From assembly GCA_001414345.1 (NCBI GenBank), contig LLCB01000175.1, positions 1-64,000 of the forward strand: a stretch of DNA of 64,000 nucleotides. Reading direction: 5' to 3'. Made by a program: the position numbers and the translations under genes. Position 1 is the first letter of the stretch; each line of letters opens with the position of its first letter. The DNA comes from Hymenoscyphus infarciens (Eukaryota > Ascomycota > Leotiomycetes > Helotiales > Helotiaceae). Positions 33,807 through 46,699 of this stretch are shown piece after piece. Below the pieces are notes generated by a model that made no database searches, was not told the DNA's origin, and worked only from the letters and a program-made list of their open reading frames with translations.

Positions 33807-36800
33807 CTAACGGTGTACAGGAAATGCATTACGTGCTTGAGAGGCATCGTAGGAATGAGATGGATGGTGATGTGGTTGATAGTTGTCACCGACAGGAGGG
33901 AGTGTGTTTGGGTGTCCTTGAACATATTGGTTCATTACTCGCATTCCATTTTGGAAGTGTGATTGTGCCATTGGCACGCTCTGGTGACGAACGTGGCGAA
34001 TAGGAGTGTGCGTAAACATCTCAGGTTGTTGGGAACTATGCCTCGAGTAACCATATTGCTGCTGCTGTTGGGCCTGTTGCTGAGCATGGTGATGTTGTTG
34101 AGCCTGTTGTTGAGCCTGCTGCTGGGCTTGTTGCTGGGCTTGTTGGGCGGCGGCCTGCTCATATGGATTGGGCCTGTATTGTTCACCGGCATGTTGGACG
34201 TTTGGAGAGAACGAAGATGGGAACGAAGAACCTCGCATCATGCCAATATCAGATCGAGATCGGCTATGACTGCGGTGGGCAGAACCTTGTGTTTGTTCGT
34301 TTTCTAGACGGTGGGCCATAGACTGGTGGCTTCCATATCTTTGGGGAGTTGGGGCAGGGAGAGGGGCCTGATAGACATGTTGCTCCGGGATGTGACTGTG
34401 CGTATATGCTGCCTCAGTCATCTGTTGATGCTCATCGATTCCATGGAAGACAGGTCGGTGAGCAAGACGCATGGAGCGTTGTGGACCAAATTGGTTGATC
34501 GGTGACGGATTTTCCATCTCGTTTGCACGGCGACGCTTTTGAATTGGACTGTTTTCGATTCCTCCCATTCCTGCCCAGATCGATGGGTTACTTGTACGGC
34601 GTGATGCAGGTGAGTAACTGTAGTCCGACTTTGCACCAACACCAAGAGATTGTGAGCGCTTGTGGCCGTTGGTTGCTCTCTTTGCATAACCCTTTGGGGA
34701 TTTTGGCTCATCCGTTGTATCTATAATGATATTTGGCAAAATCTCGATATCTGGGAAACAGGTCAAGGTGTCATTCAAGATATCCGTATGGAGGCGGTTG
34801 AAAATCTCAAGAATTCCATGTGTGTTGTAACCTTTTCCACACTTTTCAAGAAGCCAGTTTGGAACCGCAGTAGGCGGAACAGGGTGACCACTACCAGGCG
34901 CGTCTCCCTCGCCATCACTGTCTTCGAAACCTGCGCTGCTCGCACTTCGCTTCCTCTTTCCACTGCTAAGATTGTCTAAACGCATTTGTTCTCGCTTTCT
35001 CACGGCCAATCCCCAGTTTTGAACTGTACCAGGCTGCTCATTCTTAAGATTTGTCATAGACCAGTCATGAACCCGGCGAATCTGCTGCTGAACCAAATCG
35101 CATTGCAATTTGGCGTATTCCTTTGGATTGCGATACCGAGAGCGTTGGTAATGTTTTCGGCAGTAGTGTACCCAGACGTGCTGAGGAATGAGACGAGTAC
35201 ACATCTTGTTGCGACCAAAGATGTGTGAGATTGCCTTTCGCAGTTGTGATCCAGTGTCGCAGTTGGGAATGTACATGCATACGACATCCTTTGCCTCCAT
35301 GTCGGGCATCATAGGATGCATAGGGGGCGTCCCAGGCGCGGTTTGGGGCTGAGGACTGTGGGGAGACGCATTCTCGGGGTGGTAAGAGGACGGAGTTGTA
35401 TGCTCGGAATGCTGACTGGCTTGTTCACTTCTGAAGTCGCTCATGATTGCTTGGATGTTGGGCGCCGAAGCACTTCGTTTGTGAGGCCGGCTTTGGACGA
35501 GAGATTGGTAATGTGTATCTAGCGGCGCGCTGAGGTATTGGCTGTTTCTGAAACGAATTAGCGCGTCTGCGTTTTATTTTGATGGTAGAGATGAGGAGAG
35601 AAAAGTCAAAATCGAGATTTTATAGAGAAGGATCGAATGTGAATCATATCCAAGCACGTGGATCTACCCCTCACTTGAGAGCAGATCACTCCCAATTCAC
35701 TACTGAATAGAGGAAGGAGTAAGATCGAATGGATGCAAGAATTAAGCGCGGAAGCAATATCCCTTGAAGGCCACTTCTGGAGGTTCGGACCCTTTGCCTC
35801 GAGGAACAGCTTCAAAATAGTACTCTCTGGTAAGCTCTTGAAGGTGAAGTTGACAAAGGGTAAAAGGCAAAGGAGCTCGAGACATGACCAGATCGCTAAT
35901 CATGTTCAAAGATGGGGAGAGGGGCTTACACAGTTTTGTGCAATTGTGATTGGATTGATGGAATACAAAGTATTGAGGCGGGAAAAGAAGTAGAAGCAGC
36001 GTAAAATCTCTTGCTAGTGCGTTGTAATGAGGGGAAAGTTGAGCCGAAATTTGGCCACGCAGCAAGAGCCAAATCAGACACATTTCGCTTAAATTCACCA
36101 GACAGCTTCACAAAAAGCAATTTTTTACAACCCATCAGGGCACTCGAAGTAAAGCATTTCCCAACTTGGAAGGCCAGGTTTCATTACGATATCCAGTACT
36201 ACTACACAGTAGTGCCTACTGGTATCGAGTTGAAATACTCATTGCCGACTTCTTATTTCCTTCGATTGCGAACGAAGTGACTTCTTTCGCAATACCGAAA
36301 GGGGAGCGAGATACAGCTCCATATCGCAGGTGACTCCACGATCTTTCCAAGCCAAATTGAAGAATCTTATCAAAGGAGCAATGAAAGTCCCCTACCCACC
36401 CCTGGATTAATGCTTGGCAAATTCTCTCAGATCACCAACATGGTCTTGCTTCATACGAGGCCATTTTGATGGTTAGAAGAACCCACAGTAGAAACCAGCA
36501 GAGCTAAAAATTGCGGTTCGAAAAAGTTTCCCAGTATGAAAAGGGCAAAACTTTTCCGTTCCTGTCCTGATGCTCTCGCAGTTCCTCTGTGGTTCGGTGA
36601 AATGGATTTCTGACAAGAAAACGATCCTGCCGGTTACATCCATATCACCGAATCACTTTGTACTGTATGCTTAGAAGAATCGCTGTTTTCGAACACTGCG
36701 ACATCCCCTGCAGAAGGTTCGGGCTGTCGAAGCTTGATTCCGAGCTGCCTCGCAAATCACTTGCCACCCTCTCTTCTACGGGGGACCACAGTATCTATTT

Positions 36801-37736
36801 CCAGCTTCGATCCAAACTTTTTTAGGGAGCTGATCTCGACTAGCACCCTCTTGTTTGCTGAATGCGGTGCATAGGAGGCTTCGCATGACGTATCTCGTTC
36901 TTTTGAAAGATTTCGAAAGAGCTGATGACATGGTTGCGTAGTCTCCTTCGAGAACTGCCCCCACTGGAGACTATTCATGATTTTCTTTGTCATTTTGGCC
37001 AAGTGGACAATAAACATGTTATTTGCGCGTGTAATACAGTGCTTGATTGTGCAAAGACAGCAGTATGTAGAAGGAGGGTTACTTACAGTTGTTGAGGTGT
37101 CACTGATTGAGAAGTCTCGTGGGCGGTAGTGTCTAATCGTAGGCTGGGGACAGAGGCTCTCTTGATGAGAATCGCGTCGCTCGGCGACGAAGGTCGTGGA
37201 TGATTGAGGACAGCTTTGTTTGGCTCTTGTGTCGGCTGATCCGGAGAGAGTCGGTTTTCTGCAATAGGAGCGAGTAGCTCACAAACTTCTTCCGTTACTG
37301 TCTCTTTCGGTCGCGACTCGAAAACTGTTCCATCCGGAGATTTCACTACAGATGGACTCGCCAACTCCATCATCGTTGATTTTGGCGACATGAGTTCGCC
37401 GGTGATTGGATTCAGGGTGTGAGAGCCACTGACTGTGGACATCGAAGAAAACCTCGAGTGTGTGGTCGACTGTATCGAAGAGGCGAATGATGATAGACTG
37501 CTTCGACTATCGGAAAGTTTGTGTCGAGGCGAACTCGGCGTATCAATTTGTCGATCATCAAAATAGTTGTCTTGTTGTGGCTGACAAGAAGGCGATATTG
37601 GGGTTTTTGTTGTTATCGGTAGTGAGTATCCTCCTGCGTCCCACGGCGTTCGACTTCGCCCTTGTATCCTTAAATTTTCCATTCTCTTCTGCTCTACAGC
37701 AAGAGAACCTGCGTTCAATAACGATGTCACGTCCAT
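33807..37736 (-). CDS. Conserved fungal regulator, ORP1-like, split by a 1.54-kb intron
   Basis: I join two open segments on the minus strand: exon 1 at 37736-37087 and exon 2 at 35547-33807, giving 796 aa. Exon 1 starts MDVTSLLNAGSLAVEQKRMENLR, is Ser/Pro-rich, and ends in a canonical GTAAGT donor at 37086. Exon 2 has a tttcag acceptor at 35548-35550, and its frame stays open for 34 codons upstream of the internal Met 252. Phase is kept across the join. A compact conserved domain lies at about 304-380 (VVCMYIPNCDTGSQLRKA, then VWVHYCRKHYQRSRYRNP), which I associate with fungal transcriptional regulators called ORP1-like. The C-terminal half is low-complexity with a Q/A-rich tract (34060-34150). 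A second acceptor six bases downstream (aaacag) would also keep frame. If the join is wrong, the two exons are separate genes. Confidence 0.75.
35548..37086 (-). other. Predicted 1539-nt intron of the ORP1-like gene
   Basis: Bounded by GTAAGT at 37086-37081 and CAG at 35550-35548 on the minus strand. The flanking frames join in phase. Several short frames inside have no domain. It is about 25 times longer than the typical intron in this window. Confidence 0.6.
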
Positions 37737-40700
37737 AGCGATGATATTCTCAGTGGCAATCTTCCAAAGGCTTCCTTGATGTTCCTAACCTCCGAAGTTT
37801 GTTGAGAGTGTCGAGTACAACTTTCATGAAGTTTATCTTCCTCGTGAGTACAGTCCAAAGTAACCAGCTCCAGAGCTAAAATTGTTGTAAGTTGAAGGTC
37901 GTCTGAATTAGATATGGCTTCCAGAACCCAGCACTGGTCATCCGGTCCCAAAAGAATAAAATATCGACGAATACCGGCAATCTATATGATCGAAGTGTGT
38001 TGTTTCAGATCCGTCGATGATCCGGAGTCTTGATTTGAAAAGACTAGCTGCTCGGTTCAGATAAACTTCCGCGGTGTAGCTTTGACGTCTAATTGGCATT
38101 CAAGTCTCTAAATGTCTTGCGAGCAGTGGAGCTTGGAAGGCTGAAGGTGGGGTGGGATGGAAATCCGGAAATGCTTTGACCTGATCGGAAACGGTCGAAA
38201 CAGATGGTAAAGCTAGATGTATCGTGACTCTCGTCTTAAACATCCGACATATCAAGTCAACGAGCGGATCGGTAAAAGGCCGAGGACAAGGGGGCCTTTG
38301 TCTTCTTCTCTTCGAAACGTTGAGGCTTTGAAGCATTGACTGCGGCCGGTTTGCTTGCCTGGATATATCAGGCGGTAATAATGTTATTGGATGAAGAGAC
38401 TTCAGCAGACTTCAGCTAGGTTGTTTACGCACTTTATCATGAACGCCTGCGTAAATCTGGGTCAGGGAAACCCGCATGCAGAACCTCCTTGATCCTATTT
38501 GACGAATGAAGGGCGAGGATCCAGAATGAATCCACATACTATACGGAAACCACCTGGAAAAGATAAGACGAAAACTACCAGTAGGACCATTCAGACTACT
38601 TCTAGGGCCGGGCAAGGCTGCTTGAGGGCTTGCATGAGGGGTTGGTTGGCCACGTTTGGCTGACGGTTAGAGGAATATCAAAAACAGTCGAGCAGACAAC
38701 GGAGCGGCGACCGACATGAACACTACAGATGCCAAAATGAGGGAGGGAGAGAATGTGAGGCAGGTACCGGCAAGAGCTACGTAAATTAACAGCAAGCGGG
38801 AAGGTTGGCTTTCTGCCAGAGAGTACATAGGTCGGTCGAGGTTGTGGTAGGGACGGGACCGTTGTGTGTTACGATGCATAGTGCATTGATTATGCCAGGA
38901 AGGGTACTCGACCAGTGTTTGATGTTAATATTCCCCACACTGTTCGAGGGGAGGGACCGCCAGGTCCATGATCCATCACAGCTAGTCCCTTTTCAGCGCC
39001 TTGTTGAGAGCAAACCAGCATGTTGGAACACCCTCCACGAGCCAAATGGGTGCTTTTATCTCCGCTATACTCGGCACCACCAGAGGAGGGCCCGAAGTGG
39101 CTCTCCCAAGTGCTCCCAGGGGTGACTAGGGTCAACGCCAGCCCCCCGGCGAAGATCTCAAGCTATCTTCTCATCCGAACTGACCTTGCCGGTCTCCAGA
39201 ATGATCGAGTTGGTGTAGCCGGATGATCTGCACCAGGGGACTGAGTTATTATGAATCACGAATGACACTCAACAACTGGTGCTGACACTCAAAGCGAGTC
39301 TAGCGAGGGAAAGGCATCTGTTGCCCCCGATGCGAGAATCGGGGAAAAGCCAAGGGCTCTGCAGGGGCATAACAAACAAGACGTTTCCTCGTTCGGACGT
39401 TCCTCATTCTCTATTTCTTTGGGACAGTGTTTGATCCCAGGACGTGGAGGATGCGGTGGATCGAGCGGACTGATGCAGCTTGAACAGAGCAATGCTTCGG
39501 TAGTTGAGCTTTGCTGCAGGTTTCTGCATATCTGCATGGCACTGTTGGGATGCCGAAAGTACTGTACTTGCAGTGTGGTTGCTGTGTGGTTGCTGTTGGG
39601 TGTCGTTTCTCTCGAAAGTATATGACTGTTGTCAATCTTGGGCGTGGAAAGGGACTTTCGCCGCGTGTTCACGGCGTGTGACAGGTGTGGTGTAGCTTGT
39701 CCTGTACAGTACAGTACTGTACATACTACGTACTTCTGGCATGTAGAGTAACTCGAGCCTACGACACGATCAGAGACTGAGAGCATGGCCGGGCGAACTG
39801 CTTGCACCGCTTTCTGGTGCCAGCTGCCAGCTCATCTCTGCATCCTATTAGACAACGGTGAGACTCCGTCGTTTCCACGTTTCCTCATCTCATCTGGCCT
39901 CGAAGAGACGGGAAAGGCCACAGGACTGAGTCGTGACTGCGCCAGTGGTGCTTGCGTACTTGTAGAATCATCAGGATGTGGCTATTCCAAATGGGCAAGA
40001 CACAGCTCAGAATAGCATCACGTCGCATCGCATGTTTGCAGAGCAGAGCAGAGCAGCGCAGCCTCAGCTCTGGCTCTGGTCCTCTCAATCTCCCAAATGA
40101 GTCGTCTAGTGTAGCGCAAGCGCGCTTTCTGGCACCCGTTCTTGACCGAGTAGTGTTCACCTAGGAGGATCTAGCGGTGAGGTTGTTTTGGTGTTGAAGT
40201 TTGCAAACATCTAGACTCGTGCGCACTTTTTGACAGCGTCACTCTACCTCAGCATCTAACTGGGCGGGTTTAGACGGCAACTCTTCGGAGAAGGTTCTGA
40301 TCACGTGTATCTTCGCTTTCTTTCTCCCCCTATCCTGAACTCTGCAAACTCTTTTTGATATCTATCAACTTACTTACCTCCCCAATCTGGAAGTTTCCTG
40401 GACCAGTTCTGCATCTGAAGATTTAGTATGGCGGCATGGTTCCCCATCTGCCCCATGAAACACATCTCCAAAGCGATTGGATCTCCAAATCCTCGCGCAG
40501 AAACCCCGTGTTTCAGCTTCTGTCGTTACCATCTTCGTCTTCTCTTTTTTCTCTCGTCTCTCCGTTGAGTCTCCAAGCCTGGGATGATGCACTGCCACCC
40601 AGATCTCCCATCATCAGCACCGGGTTCACCCCGTCTACCAAACGCTTAAACGTGAGAATAACCTCCGATGAGATGTGATTTGTAGCAGGCATGGCCACAG

Positions 40701-43700
40701 CTGTTTCAACCCATCTTCATCGCTTCCTGTGACGAGTTCGAGAAGGCGCAGATTCATGCCTTCTGAGCCTCCAGCACGCCTCTTTTAGGGCTAGCCGTCC
40801 GCCCTTGACACTCCAGCAGGAAGATCGTGCTGGGCAGTCTGGGCAGAGCACAAGAAGCGGACAAGGACGCCAGCACAGACGACACCATCACCACCACTGC
40901 TTGAAATGAGCAATGCTAGCAGGAAGGAATGAGCACGTTGAATGGCCAAGCCGCAGGTCTCGACATGGAACCGGCCGAACTCAGACACAGGGTCGAAGCG
41001 GTTGAGCAATAAGCACACCTTGAAGCAGATCAAGGAACGCTAGACTCCAGCTATCAAACACTTTTACTTAGCGTCTGTGTGTCTTTCCACACAGACAAGA
41101 TTTGTCGTTTTCTCGTTTTCTCGTTTTCTTCTCGCCCAAGGCCTCTTCATCCGATGTTTTAGTGAAACCTTGGGTAGAGATGCCTGCAGCGGAACCTTTC
41201 CAGCCTCTCTTAGTCCATCACGTGCAGCAGGAGATCTGTTAAACCCCCTCGGCGCTCGAACTGAGGATTGGTTTCGTTAGTCAGAGTACGGAGTACTCTC
41301 GGGCAGCGACATCTCTTGTGAGTCTCGCATTTGTTTACCACGAAAGTGCTCGGTGTAATATGAAAAAAACAATCCTTCATTCTCGTCGTCTCATGTGAAC
41401 AGATTCTTTGGTCAGACGAATCCCCTCTGTTTGTGTCTCATTTCATTTCAAGTTTTTGTCTCCTCATTTTCATCCCACTCATTCTCCATCGAGCGCGAGG
41501 ACGTCCGTCGTCGCTACCGGTTTTTGAACAGCTGAGTGAGTGAGTGTGGGTGAGCCAAGAGCACAATTCCCGAATCCCGCTTCTTGATCGGCCGGTTAAC
41601 CGAGTATCAAGGTATTTGATACAATCCTTCAGAATGGCATTTATGCTTAGATGATTTAGCTGCAGTCATACATCCGATGCTATGCTGACAGCACTTTAGT
41701 TTTAATCTTGTGCTCTGCCTTCTTTTGCCTTGCTGCATTTTGTGTCCTGAAGTTGTAAATTTAGCAAAGTTAATAAGCACATAACCTCGTATATTAAAAG
41801 CTCGAACGTGAGATAAGAATTTACACTTGCTATACCCGATACATCAGGATAACATAGTAAAGTTCCGGCAAACAAATTGATGACAGGAATTTTGGGACTC
41901 GACTTGGCTTGGAGTCCCTGCCTGGTCTATATCGGGTTTTCATGTATATTGCCTTATCCAAGCATTCGGGTTATTTTTTGCTTCATAAGGACTGACGATG
42001 TATCCTCGGAGTATTGTACGAATGCTCGCCACTTCATCGTCATTCTCTCATTTTGTGATACGAGAGATGCTTTTATTTGCTCTAAACTTCTCATCGATCG
42101 AGGAAAAGTACATTTTTAAGAGCTATCCACGTCACACAAGCAAACCTGTGAGCATTTGCCACGGGTCTAGTGAGCTTCTTCCATATACCTCTGACAGTGT
42201 TTTTCCAGAACTAGTTTTGACATAAACTCACGTCGCGTCATGTGGCCCTTTTTGTTCTCAATTTCTTCTCATGGGCCATCTAAAACTCAAATGCACACCA
42301 TTGCCAGTCTTCATATAGAATTTCATGTGTACGTACAAGGTTAGCGGGCCTACCGTAACGCTTCAAATGCCACTGTTAACCACTCTGACCTGCTCCCACT
42401 GTTCAATCACCGGCATTCCTATGAATTAAAACTTTCCCCCGCAATCTTAAGATACTTCATCGGTTACATTCCTTTTTAACAATTGTCTCCTCTCTTCTAG
42501 CTTTATTGAAATTGCAATGCTCCTGCTCTTGCTTTGCTCCCAATAAAAACTAGGCTATTTTATCAGCATGCACGAAACTGCTCTTTTTCCAAGTTCTCCG
42601 CATTCTCCGTTCAAAATTAATACAAGCTGAGTCTCTTTTTTGATTTTTTGCAAAGGATTTAGGAAGAAAATAGCAACTCTTCGGACCAAGCCAAGGCTTC
42701 CTCCACTATTATTTTTAAACTCAAAATAAAAGCCTTGCTTGATGAGCTCGTACTTCGTTATGGACGTCCCTTCTCTATTTTAATTGAAGTAAAAGAAGGC
42801 ACCTTCAGAAGACTTGAAGTGAGATCGGTGAATACGCAAGACCGTGAGAATACCTCTATAAGTTACCTATATTCAGGTTCTGATGATTATTCAATCTCTC
42901 TCAAGAGGTTTCGAATATTTTTTGGAAGGCTATGGCCTGTGATAAACCTTGCTACCCAAGAAAAGATTCCGAAGGATAAAATTCTTATTCAAGGCAGACG
43001 TGCCAGACGGCGAGTCCCCTTCTCTTTACGTGGCTCGTTACTTTGTTCATTTCTATCGAGACAGTTGTTCTTACATGCTAAATTCAGGGTTCCTTTCTTA
43101 TTTTGGATATTCCACATTGAGGAAGTTCAACAAATCAAGCTACTTGTAGCATATTACCACTAAGTTATAGAGTATGATGCTCGTCTACAGTGCCACACCT
43201 CGGAATCCCTGTACGGCAAATAACCTGCTAGAAAACCAGACAACTCAGGGAAAACCTTGGCAGATAAAACTTTCCACTGTTGAGTGCTGAATTACCGCCG
43301 AATTACATTTCACAGCTTTGTTGATGCGGATCATAGCCTTGTCGAGTCTAATCCGGTTCCCCAAGAAAATATGGAATGTAGGTTGGAGAAAAATTGGAGT
43401 CTCACTCAGGTTGTACTTCGTTGTGGCAAAATTGTCCTTGTAGATTTTGGTACGTCTTCTGCGGTGGCTTTGATGACTGAAGGTGAATTCCGGAGAGTAT
43501 CGTAGTTCCTTGATGGCTAGAAACGGAGAAATAGAAACTCTGATTTTCCTAGCATTCATTTGGTAAGGAGGTTCCACTGTTTTTCAGTGAAGTGTAATTA
43601 TAATTCAAACGAGAATCCCCTAGAATGCGAACATAAGTATTCTTCAACTCAAGTTCTATTAGAGGGGGCCCTATTAACTTCCAGCTTTACTTGAAGTATT

Positions 43701-45018
43701 TCAGGCTTTATTGTTGACCTTGCTCGATCTCTTCCATCTAATTTGGTTACCTAAAACTGTGGACAACTCTTTGTAAACTCAAAATTTCCTACTCTCAAAG
43801 CCGAACCTTGTTTTTCGCGGGTGTTCTTTGGAATTGTGCTTATGTTTCTGCTTATGTTTCGGAATTTAGTCTATAAATTTCAATACTAGTATGTTGGTGT
43901 GACGAGGAGAAACTAATAAATTCATTTAATTTTTGGGATATAGCGAGTTTCTTTCTTACTTAGCCTCGTTTGTAGACATATCTCTTAACAAGATTACAAC
44001 TTTATAAAATAGACGTATAGGTTGTTATACTACTTACTAACATCTTCTCAGCTAAGCATAAAGCAGTGAATTAAGAACCAATAGTATAAAAGGCTAGTCT
44101 AATTCATATTCATTTAGTAAAAAGATTATTATTAAAGGAAATTTTACTATAGAAAGACTGCTTAGAATACCCGGAGAAATAATATTCTATTCCTACTAAG
44201 GAGCAACAGGCTTGCTATACAAGTCTACGCAGGATACAAGCCCGCTATACGCCAGTATATAAGGCGGCTGGCTGGTCGGCACAAGAAGCTAGATCATGTA
44301 TCCCAGTTTTTCTACGGTGCTGGGGAGGCCCAATCACTAGGCTGGAGAGAATAAGCCCCACTAAAAATCCACAATTACAAAATTATACTCATAGTCACAA
44401 ATAACACCTCTGTCAATCACAAATCCAGAGTCTACCCGCTTGGCCTGGTCGGTTGAAGGTTCCATCCGTCGTAAGTAGCACCATAAAAATATCTAACATA
44501 CCGGGTATTCTCAGCCTGCCTTAAGTGGCGGGTAGAGTTTTTGCTCGTTATTTATTGCAAACTTGATTAGTTGAAGTTGATATGTAGATTTTTTTTATTT
44601 CTAATCATTTCTGTTCTATATAATAATGCGTAGTATTTTGGGATTAAAGAGGTTATCGATCTCGACAATGGTATTTACCGAGTGGAATAATAGCAGGGAC
44701 TAATTTGAGGGAGGGAGAAAAGAGAATCCATGGACGAAGGGTTGCTATCTATTTCAAACGACTTTTAGACTCAGTGGTCAACGCTAATCACCACTAAGAG
44801 ATACTTTTGGGATTAGAAAGCTTTTATTGCCAAATAGCGGGTTTAAATGCCATTCTCCTGTCCTAATTTCCTGAAAAGAGCCCCCTCCGCTCAAGGCCAG
44901 TCAGTGAATGCGAAGCAAGTATGAGCAAAGCCATCCTCCTATCCACCACTATGGTCCCCATAATCTAATGACCGTGGAAAAGCCACCAAATTCTTCTACC
45001 TACAAAGCTCAAATTTGC
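37737..45018. other. 7-kb gene-poor region upstream of the ORP1-like gene
   Basis: No gene is supported. The part next to the ORP1-like gene (37.7-41.6 kb) is of ordinary composition and could hold a long leader or control region; it includes a 14-bp palindrome gtacagtactgtac at 39709-39722, gcaga repeats at 40037-40055 and tcgtttt repeats at 41107-41130. From about 41.6 kb the DNA becomes AT-richer. Open frames at 42735-43163 (+) are discussed under findings. An inverted repeat at 44164-44511 may mark an old element. Confidence 0.5.
44164..44511. repeat. Possible relic element with 11-bp inverted ends (agaatacccgg)
   Basis: A perfect 11-bp inverted repeat lies at 44164-44174 and 44501-44511 in AT-rich DNA, with weaker similarity outward (gcttagaat versus gcaggctgagaat). 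Inside are two copies of ggctggtcgg-like words and gtatataagg. No target duplication or coding sequence is visible. Confidence 0.35.
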
Positions 45019-45465
45019 CTATTTCTTCAAAACAGAAATGGTATAGATGATGCCTAAGATAAACCAAAATTGAACTAGTGTACGACGCTGACGGACACTC
45101 ATTCTATCCATTTCCGCAGTTGTAGGAATTGGACTTGCTCCTAGGTACATTGCACCTAAAAGTGCCAAGCGGATAAGCCAGACTATTGCTTCGGATTTGA
45201 CCGTGATGGTTGTGAGTGGAATGCCAATGGTAGGTGGCTTGTTCTGGAGTTTGACGCAAAGATGAACGAGGGCGACAAGGAGGTGGATGACGAGTGATTT
45301 GAAGAGTGAATTGAAGTGGCGAGGCGGGGACTGTGACGGCTATTGGATGTTAGTTTTGTATTTGATACTTAGGCGTAAAAAGCTTACCTTTGGCGGTGGT
45401 GGTCCGTCATGGACTGTCTTTCTTTCTTTAATGATGAGTCTTGCTTTATTTCGATTCCCACCCAT
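45019..45465 (-). CDS. Small predicted membrane protein, unknown family
   Basis: Two exons on the minus strand, 45465-45388 and 45339-45019, separated by a 48-nt intron with a GTAAGC donor and an aatag acceptor, encode 132 aa. It starts MGGNRNKARLIIKERKTVHDGPPPPK at 45465 and continues through three hydrophobic segments: about 41-57 (LVIHLLVALVHLCVKL), 76-94 (AIVWLIRLALLGAMYLGA) and 113-130 (VQFWFILGIIYTISVL), ending in KK. The terminal dilysine and short loops suggest an ER or other internal-membrane protein. The loop PIPTTAEMDRMSVRQRR is hydrophilic and looks conserved-type sequence. I do not recognise the family. A second acceptor nine bases on would also keep frame. Because exon 2 has no early ATG, simple ORF calling misses this gene. 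Confidence 0.75.
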
Positions 45466-46034
45466 GGTGAGTCCAACTATCTTGCGTATGTTGTTTATCG
45501 AAAATATTGTGGTAGGAAATTCTCAACCGGCGGAAATGGTAAAAAGACCCTTTTATCCAAAGGAAAACCAGGAAATTTATAGTTAAGATCTAGTCCTACT
45601 CACGTGGTTTCATACATTTTCCTATTCACTACTCTCCTCGTTTACTTGGCGAAGCTCATTGCTAGGAGATATCCAGGACACTCCTCTTCTTTACTACCCC
45701 CTACATGCGAGCTTTCACGTAGCACTTCAATCTATCGGTTTATATATGAAAGCACTTCTGTATAAGAAGTTTCCTTTCTCAAATTCGTACTCTGCCTTCA
45801 ATTACCACTTGAATAATAACCAACAAGATTAGAAAATCAACTTGAAAAGTACCTTGCCTTTCCATACAACTTATCTCCACGCTTCAAACCACATAATTCC
45901 ACAATCAACGAAAAGCCCCTCGATTTCATAAAGGAACTACCGCAACCCTACTTCAAATTCTTCAATAAACACCCGTAAGACTGTTTGTACAACATTTAGC
46001 CCTCTGTCTACAAGGGAAGTTGGTTTGAGACAAC
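45466..46034. other. Intergenic region
   Basis: Upstream region of the small membrane protein gene, up to the second MITE. AT-rich, no gene or repeat seen. Confidence 0.5.
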
Positions 46035-46241
46035 CACTAGGGGGTGTAGGAATTCGTGACTGGTCAAGAGTAGAGTACCTTTATACTACTCTCTTAATTG
46101 TTCGACTAGGACTAGGAAAATCAATTCGATTATCCTACAAGACTAGAGTAATTAGATTCATATTATCTTCGTTGTTCTAGAAGAGTTAGGAGAAGTGCAG
46201 AAGGGGAAGGTGCCTTAGACTACAGTCATGAATTCCTGGTG
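46035..46241. mobile_element. MITE copy 2, same family as 16542-16766, opposite orientation
   Basis: The left end reads cactagggggtgtaggaatt followed by cgtgactg, and the right end cagtcatgaattcctggtg. The right end lacks about 10 bp of the inverted repeat found in copy 1. The interior, read on the minus strand, follows copy 1 in order (for example gtaggataatcgaattgatt versus ttagaataatagaatcgatt), with many C/T differences. It is non-coding. Confidence 0.75.
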
Positions 46242-46699
46242 AACCGTCACGAAATTCCAACCTCTCGCTTACCACCTCTTCTACCCGCAAGCGATGGAAT
46301 ATCTAGCTCTTATCGTTCCAACTTCCTACAATATATAGGACTAGAAAGTATAGCCTCATATACTACCATGCCGATCATTCATTCATCACAAGTCCCCAAA
46401 AAGATGGCAGAAAAATCACAAGCCAAAAAGATGGAGATCGTCATGAAAGTTTCTTTATTTCTACAACACTTCCTACACACAGCAGATAGAAGAATTCTAG
46501 AGAAAAGCCAGACGGACGCCCAAGCAATGGAAGTCCCAAGCAAGTAGCAACCCACCATGCTCCCTTTTTAACCATGAGGCTAAAAAAAGAAGAGAGAGAG
46601 AAGAAAGCAAAAGCCCGGTACGGAACCAGAATCTCTATCGTACTCAAAGGTATCATTATCCACCCTTTCTCTCAAGTCCTCGTCCATCAGCCTCCCAGC
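46242..46699. other. Intergenic, 3' flank of RTF1
   Basis: A 102-codon plus-strand frame (46239-46547) has no domain and begins inside the MITE end; I reject it. Purine-rich DNA lies at 46575-46610. Confidence 0.5.

Noticed and set aside
38805..39125. 106-codon plus frame
   Set aside because: Overlapped by other frames on both strands; no domain.
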